From NCBI GenBank assembly GCA_031841125.1, contig CM063114.1:41995574-42059573 (forward strand): 64,000 bases of DNA, written 5' to 3'. The position numbers and the translations under genes were made by a program. The DNA comes from Acanthococcus lagerstroemiae. Taxonomy: Eukaryota > Arthropoda > Insecta > Hemiptera > Eriococcidae. Below, piece after piece: positions 1 to 10,656 of the stretch. The notes under the pieces are model-generated. The model did no database searches. It had not been told where the DNA came from and was given only the letters and a program-made list of their open reading frames with translations. The stretch's first letter is position 1; each line of letters begins with the position of its first letter.

Positions 1-649
1 TCTGAATTAATGCTGAAAAGGGCCGATTCCAGGGCTCCGGTTGGCAGTAAAATTAGAAGAGATACAAACGAGGACTCACGGAAGAAAACGGGGCTTTTTC
101 GAATTATTTGTCGGTCTCACGGACTTTGGGTAATAGAAAGAATGCAAATCACCACCGGACTCGTTTCTGTACATTCCCATCTACCAATCCCTAAAACTTT
201 TCACCCCCCCCCCCCAAAAAAAAAGAGAGAGAAAAAAGAACCTTTTAAATTGTAGTAAGAACAGCGGAACGAGGAGTAAAATCCCAGGATGGATAGATAA
301 CGATTTATAGAAACGGATTCCATGGTGATTTGTACTCCTCGTACTCCCCAAAGTCCGTGAAACAAAAATAAAATCGAAAAAACTGCATTTTCCCCATAAG
401 ATCTACACGAAAATGGAGGATCACTTCAAACATTAAATTTGAGGAATTTTCGAGCAGTCGCTACAAAATGGTAAGGAATCTTTTTTTGCGTATGATTTAA
501 TAAGGAATAATTTTTACTCCAAAAGTCTTCGCCCATAATCAATATTTTTCGAGGTTCGAGGAAAAAACCGAATTGTGGTTCATCAGTCTGGGGGGGGGGG
601 ACTCCACTGCTATGACGGAGGACTTTTAGTATGTTCATCATAGAGCTGG
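1..649. other. Anonymous non-coding DNA
   Basis: I see no coding region I can support. The short open frames have no recognisable motif. A run of 13 C followed by 9 A lies at 203-224, and a G-run of about 10 lies near 591-600. The C-run/A-run junction recurs elsewhere in the window. Confidence 0.6.
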
Positions 650-1410
650 TGAGACCTGCACAAGGATCTAGCGTTCTTCCAGGCTAGTTTCGGCTCAGTA
701 AGATTCCTCTGGACTTATTCAAAACCTTTCACGGCCTTTCCAGGCCTAATCAAAACTCAAAAAACTTTGCTTAAAGGTTCCCGAGACCTGCGGAAATTCT
801 TCAGTACTCATTAAAGACTCTTTCAGACTTTCGACGATACTCAGGGCTTTTCCGGACTCTTTTAGGACTCTGTAAGGCCCTTCCAAGCTTGAACAAGACT
901 TTTTAACATTTACTTATAACTTTCGAACACTCACCAAGGCTATTTAGTACTTACATGAGATATATTAAGCGTTTTTCAAACTTTGAGACTCTTCGAAACT
1001 TATTCAGGAATCATTTAAGACTTCTTAAGGCCTGTCACGTTTCTTCAAGACACGTTTACAATTCAATGAAACTTTTCTCGGCTCGTTTTATGGATTCCTT
1101 ACTCGTTCAAGATTGCTTTAGGCTAGATTTCTTCGAGATGAACTACGACTCTCATTTGAGACCCTAGACTTTTCCCAATTTATTTTAGGATTTTCCAAAA
1201 TGTGTTTATAGATTCTCTAAGGCGTTAACGGAATTACTGATGATTCTCAGTTCCTTGAGATTCATCACGGCCCTTCGAGATTCGCTCAAGTCTAAGACTA
1301 GTTTCAGTCTCTGAGCTTATACAGACCATACCTTCTCAACTAAATAGGACTGATTGGTTAGTAAGACTGCTTTAAGACTCCTCACGATTAATACCAGACT
1401 TATAGCATTC
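650..1410. repeat. Degenerate short-period minisatellite
   Basis: About 750 bases are built from loosely repeated words such as GACTCTTT, AAGACTC, TTCAAGAC and AGGCCTTTC at roughly 20-30 base spacing. The copies are strongly diverged and no two are identical, so this looks like an old tandem array. The open frame inside it (955-1167) is a by-product of the repeat and has no protein features. Confidence 0.5.
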
Positions 1411-2634
1411 GCTTCATTCATTTCTTTCTTTCACTCTTCTTCCCTGAATATTACCCATCTCCGTTTTTCTTCGTTCATTTTTCCAGCATGTTTACCTGGT
1501 TCATTCAGGTAGACGTCTCCTACTGACTATGCCAAGGCACGTGCTCCTTTTTGCTGAGGTGAAAATGCGATGCCGCTCGGAAGGAGGTGTTTCTTACTTT
1601 TTCAAACGACCTCAAGCTGATGAGGGCGGATAGCAAACGTCTATAACGAGGATGAATTCTATAACACAGAAAAGTTCGACTGCTGCGATGTAAGCAAGAG
1701 GCCAAGCGCTAAGATTTGACAATTAATTTCGAGTCGGTGAAATTCGAAGTCTACGCGAGAATACTCTTTTTTTATCGCAGTTCCTGTATAAATTGCAACA
1801 CTTCCAACATAATTCGAATTCAAACATTTCTCTTCAGAGCTCGGACGAAAATTTAGTTCGCCGTCTTAATTGGGAACAATTTCCGGGAAAATAATCAAAA
1901 ACTAATCGAAGTCGTTAGTAAACTGGAATTATCGAGTTATTAAAAACCCGCTCGTTATAATGAAATTTTCCAGAAATTAGACTCCGGAAGCTGAACTCGA
2001 TATTGTTCCAACTTCTAATGGATTACAATTAGTATCATTTCTCTCCGAACCAGAAATAACAAACGAGGTACTACATTAGAATACAAAGCCTCGTTACTAC
2101 TTTTCTAATGTCTGACGTCTTTGGGGTTCACATACGGTACAACGGACTCCCCAGCTGGCAAGGGTGAAGTTACTTTTTTTTATATTTTAAATACGCTCGA
2201 ATGTGTTGAAAGAAACGGAATCCCTTCACTTTACATATTACATGTAACTGTCTTTACGATTCACTACCCTTTACCAAACAACCTGATTATCAAAACCTCC
2301 CTAAAATTGCCAGCAGATCCTGAATAATGTGACCATCGCAAAGTGCCTAGTTTCAGTTTTTTTGAAAAACAGTTTCCTGCGCCATTTAACAGGGAATCGT
2401 GATAGGTACACATCTACTAACAAAAATCAAAATTACGAAAACATAATGATTTTTGCGTTGTTTAAATTCAAAAAATGCGTAACTACATTTAAACGAAGCA
2501 CAGTTTATAACTCCATACAAAATTAGCTAAACACATAATTCCAGTCACTCTGAAGAAAGCATATCGTGTCATTCCACATGAAATTAGCAAATTGCACAAT
2601 TCAAGGCGCTATGAAGGAAAAAATTGTATACTTA
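1411..2634. other. Anonymous AT-rich DNA, no gene seen
   Basis: No protein motif, RNA gene or clear repeat could be recognised on either strand. Small open frames at 1520-1705, 2121-2327 and 2329-2526 have no conserved features and are probably chance. Confidence 0.5.
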
Positions 2635-2760
2635 ACACTTTGACTGCCATGTGTTCATACATTAACACAGGCGAACTGCCGCTACAGGCCGTGTGTGCAT
2701 ATATGAACACAAATTTATGGGACTACAGCTGTGTGCATTCGTGAACACATTTACTCCATA
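2635..2760. repeat. Three tandem imperfect palindromes, possible piggyBac-type end
   Basis: A TTAACACTTTGACTGCC motif is followed by three 20-base imperfect palindromes of form TGTGTNCAT...GAACACA at 2650-2669, 2692-2711 and 2730-2749, spaced 42 and 38 bases. TTAA followed by a CCCTTTGA-like run resembles a piggyBac-type terminus next to its TTAA target. I found no matching opposite end nearby, so that reading is weak. The palindromes themselves are directly visible. Confidence 0.4.
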
Positions 2761-3560
2761 GTTTGAAACAAATACGAGTTTTCCCGTCAGTTTTTAGCAG
2801 CAGGAAAGTTCTTTAAAAACATCCATTCTTTACATGAAAACTTCAAAAATCACATGTCTTGTTTCAGTGGTCGTATTTTTTACTAGATCGGGCAATTTTT
2901 TATAGGGCCTAAATTCGGCGGGTGCTGGAGAGCGCTGTTAGTTTGCAAAATCGGGAGAGGGTAGACAATATTAGGTACTTGGACGATATTTAGGCCAATG
3001 GCCTTATAAGTTATTATACGTATGTTTAGTATATCAATCAAAATGTAAATAATGAAATATTCATTCCATCGAGAGTCTAATTTTCAATTCCTTCTCTGAC
3101 GTCTGTATCACACTTTCAAAGTTTCCCATTTTCCTATTAATTCCGATATTTTTTTGATTGACACATCGATAATTTCAATTTCCGATTAACTGTTATCACT
3201 TCCGTGGTTTATTCAGTTCAGGAACGATACTCTGTCCGATAAGGTTTAAAAATATTGACATTTTTTCCTTTTGAAGGCCTTTTGTCAGGTTCGGAAGTGG
3301 CGATAAAATTCGAACAATTTTGTTTTCAATTTTGGAAGATCTGCAGCGTCGACCGTTGGGAGGTCATTTTAAGCTAGAAAAGGTTGTCATCAAAATTTCG
3401 TGACCAGATCCGGAACTAGTGCAAGTATTCCATTTACGAACAGTGCTTTTTTATGTGTAAGATCTGAATTCAAGAGAAGTATTAGGAGAGATATTAAGCA
3501 ATTTGAAAATCAAAAATACTAGAAATATTGAAAAAATCAAAATCTATTAAGAATATGAAA
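2761..3560. other. Anonymous DNA with diverged satellite-like stretch
   Basis: No gene is seen. Around 3330-3450 the text resembles the dispersed repeat at 5141-5605 (TTGTCATCAAAATTT followed by an AGATCCGGAA-like word), so part of this stretch is probably an old copy of that family. Confidence 0.4.
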
Positions 3561-5040
3561 AAAAAAACTCTACCCTCATCAAAACCTGGTTTTGAAAATG
3601 AAATATTCAGATGGGCATCTGCAATATGTTCGAAGAAAAAGATCTCAAATAGCAACAAAATTTCATAGGGACCTTTACGATGGAGGGGAAAATTATGAGA
3701 AGGAAAAAGGTGATAGTATGCCGGGAGGTGCGGACCTTTTCCCATTTGTCTTAGAGGCGAAAGGCTTGTCAATACTGAAAAGCTTGAAAATAAACAAAGC
3801 TGTGGGTTCAGACCAAATAAGCAATTATATTTTGAAGACTTTTGCGGAAGTACCTGCTGATTTTCCGAATAAACTCTTCAATACAATAGTCGACCAAGAA
3901 AAACTTTCAACACAGTGGAAAGAAGTAGACATCATACTGCTCAAAAAAGGGTCTCTTTTAATTTGAGCTCAACTCGAGCCCTCGAACCGCCCCTTCGAGC
4001 ATTACCTCAGGGACGTCGGGGAGCCTATTAAGGCTATCTTAGCCCTCTTCACTTCTTGTTCTCTCTCTCTCAAAAAAAAAGGGTACAAAACAATGTCAAA
4101 TTACAAACTCATTAGTTTAATAACTAATGTGAACTAAATTTTCTCAAAAATTATCAAAAATGAAATACCAACAGTTAGATGAACAACAAAGTCAAGAACA
4201 AGCAGGTTTTACAAAGGGGCACTCCACAACAGACCATATTTTTATTTTTTTAGAACTGGGATGGGAAAACAGAGGCATAAAAATTGATGGAAAATGGCTT
4301 AACGATTTGAGATTCGCAAAGATGAGGCCCTTATATATCAACGGATAAGAGAAAATTACAACATATGCTTTTGGAATTTGAAAAAATAAGCAAAATGTCT
4401 CAAACGACGCAAATGCCATCATTACTCATGGAGAGAACGCAATAAGACAAATAGAGGGAATAAATTATTTGGGCCGAATAATCTCATTTGAATGAAGGCT
4501 AGATAAAAATATCTCACACTGGAGAACACTGGCGTGGGAAAACTATAGGTCACTAAAAGAAATTCACAAATCCAAGCTCCCACTTAAAGTGAAGACTAAT
4601 ATAATATTTTGAAAAATGGTACCTTCTCATCTCTACTTTATGGATCACAAACCTGGCATCAACAATCTCACAAATAAAAAAGTGTTTAAAACTCAAATAA
4701 CCACAAAACGCAGTATTACATGTTAAAAAAATGACATAAAATATTCAAAATAAACAAATTCAGTTAAAACCGGGTACGAATGATCAAAGCTATGTAATCA
4801 AAAAACAAAAAATTATACATGCAGGGCATATTACACGACAAGACGAAGACAGATGGAAAAGGAGGGTACTGAACTGGATACCATATGACACAAAGAAAAA
4901 CTCACTAAAGGTGGGAGGACGAAATAGAACACTTTCGTGGCATACTTCGGGGAGAAAATGTAAGGGTTCGTGAGCGCTGGGTAAAAATCGGAGAGATCTA
5001 TGCCCAAATATGCCCAAAAGTGGGGCAAATTTAAACTGTA
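3561..5040 (+). pseudogene. RTE-like non-LTR reverse transcriptase remnant
   Basis: Decayed reverse transcriptase, with motifs in order across frames. An N-terminal RT segment (LKINKAVGSDQISNYILK, then QWKEVDIILLKKG) spans 3592-3950. A fingers/palm segment with EQAGFTKGHSTTDHI lies near 4195-4245. A piece with GIKIDGKWLNDLRFA lies at 4275-4320, where the catalytic FADD box is lost just after FA. A C-terminal stretch resembling the RTE tail (RWKRRVLNWIPYDTK in one frame) lies near 4850-4900. Several frameshifts and stops break it, and a SINE sits in its middle. In RTE-type elements the intact protein copies element RNA into the target site. This copy cannot do so. The clade is inferred from motif style. 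Confidence 0.75.
3953..4068 (-). mobile_element. 5'-truncated SINE copy
   Basis: The reverse complement matches the body and tail of the tRNA-headed SINE at 23293-23497: shared words GGCTAAGA.AGCC, then GGTAA.GCTCGAA.GGGCGGT, then a GAG-rich tail. The tRNA-like head is missing. The insertion interrupts the RT pseudogene and is flanked by CTCAAAAAAGGGT (3940-3952) and the same word with three extra A (4069-4084), which reads as a target-site duplication with homopolymer slippage. Confidence 0.7.
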
Positions 5041-5140
5041 AACATAAGCAAATATATATATGGTGCTGTCAACTATAAAAAATTATGAATAAAAGCTGAG
5101 TATAAAAGCCTTTTCCGAAGCGTAAAAGAGAGCCCGATCA

Positions 5141-5605
5141 AAGTTTAAAAATCAGATTCGGGATCGACGAAAAAATTCGAAATTTTCTCCCTAATTTTAA
5201 AATATTTGCATTTTTGGCCTTATGGGTCATTTTAGGCCCTAAAATGTTGTCATCAAAATTTTGTAGCCACTGGTGTCGTAGGACGTATGGCGATGCACGC
5301 ATGCCAAAGTGAACCTTATGACACCGCACCCCCGACCACAGGAACTACCCTTTTGAGTATCGCGTCAGTGACCGAAGGAATTTTTTCTTTTTAATTTTGT
5401 AGCCAGATTCGGAATCAGCATGAAAATTTTAACTAGGAACACTGTTTTCTTTTCGATGTGTAAGACATAAAAATTTGGTTATTTTGGGCCTTTTTAAGGC
5501 CCTTTTTCTAAGAAAAAAAAACGGGTCTGCTCAAAATTGTAAGATCGGATTCGGAATCAGCAACTCGAAGATTTATTATTACAGCCAAATCTCCATTAAT
5601 AATGA
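5141..5605. repeat. Dispersed satellite-like repeat units
   Basis: Two or three diverged units share AGATTCGG.ATCAGC, TTGTCATCAAAATTTTGTAGCC and TTTTGGGCC/TTTTAGGCC words. The same vocabulary (GATCAGATTCGGAATCAG, GGCCC.TTTT) fills the large arrays at 34.8-35.2 and 36.8-39.6 kb. No coding content is seen. Confidence 0.5.
5271..5392 (+). mobile_element. Short dispersed element, copy 1
   Basis: This 120-base insert carries ATGGCGATGCACGCATG, then CAAAGTG, then TATGACACCGCACCCCC and a TATCGCGTCAGTG segment. The same order of words occurs at 59834-59975 and, shortened and inverted, at 14697-14765. It interrupts a satellite-like unit, and the 13-base word AATTTTGTAGCCA borders it on both sides (5258-5270 and 5393-5405). 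That could be a target-site duplication or simply neighbouring repeat units. No coding capacity is seen. The family is not one I recognise. Confidence 0.55.
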
Positions 5606-6120
5606 AAAATTTCAATTTATCGAATTTACATAATTCGTGCGTCAACGTGCGGGCATAGGCCTCACCTACTCTTCTCCATCGGTCCCAAACCCTTGCGTCC
5701 CACCTCCATGCAATACCCCCGTGTTATCTCATTTCATCTTCCCATCGGTTATCAGGATGCCCCACCCCTTTTTTAAAGCTCCCCTGGGTATCCAATTCAA
5801 ACCCTCCTTTTCCAGCTGTCCATGCCCCTTTCTTACAGTATGGCCTACGTAACCAAATTTTAATTTTTTCACAATAAATCCACAACCTTTAATTTCTGAT
5901 TTCTCCTCGGGTATTCATTAGCTAGTCACCCGGTCTTTTCTTTCAACTCCAAATATAACCATTTCCATGGCAATCTGGATTCTGGCTAACTTTAAGTTTT
6001 GGCTTTCAGTAGTAGTCCAGATCCGCGTTCCGCATAAGCTTTGTGGGGACTGTACAGGATTCTAAGCTCAAAAATGGCATTTTGCCTTTACAGATATTCC
6101 TTAAAATGCACAAAAACTTT
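5606..6120. other. Anonymous DNA, no gene seen
   Basis: A locally C-rich, pyrimidine-rich strand around 5640-5850 gives an open frame of 71 codons without recognisable motifs. Nothing else can be supported. Confidence 0.45.
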
Positions 6121-6129
6121 TCCAACCCT

Positions 6130-6690
6130 GTGATTATTTTGAGATTTTCTTTTCTGTATCCTCTTTACATTGAATAAACTGAACACTGATTTGTTAACAT
6201 TGGTATCTGAGCCCAATATTAACACATTTTTCAGCGGTCAGGGAATCTTATATCCATAGCCGACTGAATGAATTCAAAAATGACTTTGGTTTCAGCAGAG
6301 CATGGAAAATTATTTCTAAATGAGTCACTATCGCCTTGTTCTTACTTTTAGACCAAACCGCTAATACAAATTTGTAATGTATTTCTTATTAGCGACATTA
6401 GACCTTTCATCATACAGAAGACAATAATTTACTTTTAATGACATCCTCGATTAAACGCCTGACAAAATATGGACCTCAAGTTTCTGTAATTAGGTATCGA
6501 GCTCTTGTTTTATTCAAAGTCATGGTTTTTGTTTTCTGAGTTTTGGAAAACATGTTGTTGAATAGAGAAATTATACCGTCACAGGATTACAAACTGAAAT
6601 TACTTGCAACTACTTTCGACACTCACAGGATTTCAGTTCTAGTTGTAGCATCATGAGGACAGAACAGCAAGAGTAATTGCAACACTTCTT
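6130..6690 (-). pseudogene. hAT-type transposase fragment
   Basis: Read on the minus strand, the segment matches the better preserved hAT piece at 56640-57115, with shared nucleotide words such as GAATAAACTGAACA, GAGCCCA, TTTCAGCAGAGC and AAAGTCATGGTTT. The translated pieces include a SNFSL.SCDGI-like motif followed by a TMTLNKT-like motif, the order seen in ZBED/hAT-type transposases. Stops and shifts are frequent. No terminal repeats could be located. Confidence 0.6.
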
Positions 6691-9159
6691 GAAGAAATGA
6701 AGCAACTGATGTAGATGGGACTTGAATTTCCTGTTGAGAGTTTGAAAGTTTAGCTAGAATATTAGTTCGATGTTTTGGAGGAGGACAATGAAACAAATAA
6801 CTTAATGACCATATTTTCAACAAAAAAAAATAATTAAAAATAACTTAAATTGAAAAACTGACCAAGTGGGCACCCTTTCAAGAAGATGGAAAATACTCAG
6901 AGATGACAAATTTTTAATGAAACAGCTAAAACTAAATTTTGAAATCTTTTCCTGCTCTGAACAGAGAAAATTAACCCGACTTGTGAATTCGGGGGAATGA
7001 AGATAATATGTTTCTTTGGTCGCTGATTCCAGGAAGGAAAATACTGTAGGTACCACAAATTTGAAAATTAAAAATATTGGACTTTCATTGGACTCTTTTC
7101 GGGCTTTTTATATGCGCGAAAATTGAGTTTGCAAGACACAAAGTGATCGAAGTTGAGTTTTCGACAACACCAACACTATTAATATTTCCCATTTTTCAAA
7201 TTTTTATTGAACCTATATTAAAATTATTGAACTTTAATAGAATTAATTAGCCCGGTAGATACCCTGTACCTGTATGTGATTTGCGTTTCCAAAATTCAAA
7301 TGTCACCGTAAAATTAAACTAATAAAAAGTATGCGTCAGAGATAGTTGGTCAACAAAACAACCTCAGGCTACTTATTTAGTTGGAATTTCTAAGATTTTA
7401 CTCTTGATATCGTTCCCAGTATATGGTTTGCTAAGACAGTGTTTTTTACCAATTCTTGTCTCAAATTTTGAAAATTTGGATCAAAAACTGGAAATTTGTT
7501 CATTTTAGCCTCCGTACGACTATTTTATAGAAAAAAGAGAGATAGAAAAAAAAAAAAAGGGTTTCATAAAAATTTCAATATCAGATTCGGCATCAATAAC
7601 CTGAAGACAGGTGAGAAGAACTTTTTTCGCCTTTGTTCATTCCAATCTCCTCGCAAAATCAGCCATACGTGTCTGTTTAGCAAAACTGACCACAGTGAGC
7701 GCCTAGAAACAGACCACCGAGCTAAGCATCTCCACACTCCGATCAATCCTCTGAACTGCGCGGTATTCGATCTTTCAAACCCAATTCCGTCATTTTCTCG
7801 ACAATTTTGAAAACTCGATGGCACCAATCACCTGAACTGCCGACAGACAGGATGCCTACCCGCCAACGGTATCGGAAAGCAAAAGTCCTACGCACTTACC
7901 GTGACAAATGATTACGTATATTTGGAAAGTGGCGAACGTCAAATACTTGTATATTATAAATATTTTATGTCTCATAATTGCGGACGAACAGCACCGAATT
8001 CACAGCGCGCGGAAAAATTGATGCCGGCGAACACGTGTTTCTCGAAGAAAATACGAAACACGCACGCGGAAACAAGAGCTGCACGAAATGATTCCGTGCC
8101 CCGTCGCAGTATAAACACCACTGAGACCAGACGGACTCAAATTTTCGCGAACCCTTTTTCCATAGGTAACGCCGGCTAATACAACCGCATGCGCTTTTTG
8201 AAATTTTCGTTCTTTTTTTTTCGTTCTTAGTCTTCCTTTTCATTTGCGATGAAATTTTCTCGAAAACCGATCCGAGCCGGGAATTTTTCTTCGAAAATTG
8301 AGCACCTTGTGCCCGGTGCACCGACGCGGGTCTGAGGTCCGAGACGGCGGACGCAGCGGGCAACCGGCAACACGATTTCCGGCTTGAAGGAAATTCGAAC
8401 GTCGATTCGTCCGGTGGTCTGATTTTTCGAAAGCGGATAATAAGTCAGCCAAAGCGTGAAAAATTCTGTTTCGCTTCGATGGAGCTTACACGATACACGT
8501 GCGCTCGTAGAATGCGAATACAGAAAGCGAGCAATAAATGCTGCGACGATCTCTCGCGTATGCTGATTCGTGTAAGATTGGAATTCGGTGTTTCCAAAGT
8601 CAGCTACAACATGCCCTTAACCAAGTCATAAGGGGAGAGGAGGAAAATTGTATTCGTGAAAATAGTCACACGCCCGTTCCTTCTTCTTCTATACTAGCCA
8701 GGCGATTCCGACCGTCCTTGTCTGACTTCACATATGTGCCTTAACATGTGAGATTAGTCCAATCTTGGATGTGATCTTCCTTCCAGATGTAGCACATTCG
8801 TGTTCGGTCGGTGCAGTGTTTGGCGTCGAGCAACGTGATATTCATTTCCTTTGTAGCCATTAATCCTCTTTCTCCAGGCTTTTCGATCATTGACTATGAG
8901 TTACCAGCTGGATGTTAGATTTGCTTTTTCGAGCAGCGCCATCATTTGTAAGTACCATTTATTTTGTCGCTCTTTTCCCCATGAGATAGTTCTCCAAGGA
9001 GAGCTCTGTATGGCAGACATATCCAAACCATCTCAGCCGATGTCTTTCGATAACTTTAATTGGCTGAAGAGGAATCATGAAAGCCACGACGAAGGAATCC
9101 GATACCACTATGAAAGTATCTACTAAAGTCTGGTTCCACGAGAGACCGGAAATTTGTGA
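6691..9159. other. Anonymous non-coding DNA
   Basis: No gene could be supported in about 2.5 kb. Low-similarity satellite words occur near 7560-7600. The stretch 7660-8450 is less AT-rich than its surroundings and gives overlapping open frames on both strands (for example 7965-8363 minus), but none has a domain, a signal peptide or a plausible splice context. It could be unique host non-coding DNA. Confidence 0.45.
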
Positions 9160-9957
9160 ATACGAGTCAGTGCCACCAGATTTATTGTGCCAAAATCTGG
9201 AGAACAGTCCAGAAAGAAAAATCCGGACACAAATAAGATGTCTAAAGAGGAGGGACCTTAGAATGAAAAAATAAAAAATCTTTTTTTCAGCTTTTCTGGC
9301 ATAGAATTGAGTGTAGAATGATAATCCATGTTCAGTTTTACCAATTATTCGAATAAACTTAATTTCCCCGAGTTTCGTAGGTTGAAAAAAATACCATTAT
9401 AGCTATTAAAAAAAGTAACGATGAAAAAGAAATGCATTCGAAGTTCAATTTAAGGAGAATAATGTTTTTTATAGGAAATTTCATGCAGAATTCAGTTTTA
9501 TTATCAGTTTTTCCAAATAATGTACCCAAAATTGAATTAACCAAAAAAGGAAATGCCCTATTAAAAATTATTCAAATAGGGAATTATGCATAAATCGATG
9601 GTCCAGGAGCATTTTCCTCCATTATATTGAATTTGAATGGGGGCCGAGAAATTAGGAATGGATTCGTATCAATAATTCGATCTAATAAACGTTATGGATT
9701 CGTGAAATTTATTCGAATTTTTTTAGTAGATTCGTCGAATTTGTACTTTTTTTTTATCTTTGTGAATCTCACACTAAAAGCCCATAATTTATTATTATTA
9801 TTATTTTTTTTTTGGGGGGGGGGGAGGCTAACAGGAGAATAACCAAAAACGCGCTGGAAAAAGATGATTATTTTTAACTTTTAATTGGATTTTGAATTAA
9901 CAGGGTGTCTACACAATTTGGAAAACCAAAATACTTGACTTTTATTTGACCTATAAA

Positions 9958-10656
9958 TAGGGACGTACCGATAGGGGATAGGGGGAAACTACCCCCCCCC
10001 CCCCCGTAGGAATTTTTCCCTCAGCAGTTGGGAAGATTTGCCATTTCAGTCAGGCGGAGTTGGGAAAATCCAACAAGTCAAAAGTATTTTTTCTATTTTT
10101 TCCACTTGTTTTGATACTCGAGAATTGAGTTGAGAAGTTGGAAAAATTCAACAAGTCAAAGTTTTTTTGTTTTTTTTTACTTTCATATTTGGGAATTTCG
10201 AGTAGAGTCAGCATCAGTCGGAAAAATCCAATAGGTAAGTCAATCAAAAGTTGTTTTTTTTTTTTGCTTGCTTTGACACACATGGTAATTCAGTTGAGAA
10301 GTTGGAAAAATCCAACAAGTCAAAAGAAAAGTTTTTTCTCTGCTTTGATATTTGGGAATTTTGAGTTGAGTCATCAGTTTGAAAAATCCAATAAGTCAGT
10401 CAGAAGTTTTTTGTTTTTTTTTAAATTATTATTATTGCTTTGACACTTGGGAATAGAGTTTAGAAGTTGGGAAAATCCAACAAGTCAAAAGTTTTTTTTT
10501 CTTTTTGGCTTTGATACTTGGGAATTTTGAGTTGAGTCATCAGTTGAAAAAATCTACTTTGATTCTTTGATACTTGGAAATTTTGAGTTGAGTCAGTTGG
10601 GTCTTTCACAATTTTGCCCCCCCCCCGCCTCAGGATAACTCTTCAGTACGTCCCTG
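9958..10656. mobile_element. Innermost hAT-type MITE with 8-bp TSD
   Basis: The ends TAGGGACGTAC and GTACGTCCCTG are inverted repeats. The 8-mer CCTATAAA is duplicated exactly on both sides (9950-9957 and 10657-10664). The interior is non-coding: C-runs near both ends and a tandem array between. The 8-base duplication and TIR fit a hAT-type non-autonomous element. Being inside two other elements, it is the youngest layer of the stack. Confidence 0.82.
10050..10570. repeat. Tandem array of about 80-base units inside the MITE
   Basis: About seven units start with GTTGGRAAAATCCAAYAAGTCA and continue with a T-run and TTTGATACTTGGGAATT. Two versions alternate: one reads CCAACAAGTCAAAAG, the other CCAATAAGTCAGTCAGAAG. 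The array therefore has a two-unit higher-order period of roughly 160 bases. Open frames here on both strands arise from the repeat. Confidence 0.8.

Noticed and set aside
7965..8363. 132-codon minus-strand ORF in a GC-richer patch
   Set aside because: Overlaps other open frames on both strands, has no domain and no coding signature.
9958..10656. Tandem repeats considered as a CRISPR array
   Set aside because: Units of about 80 bases have no unique spacers, and the block lies in a eukaryotic TIR element with an 8-base duplication.
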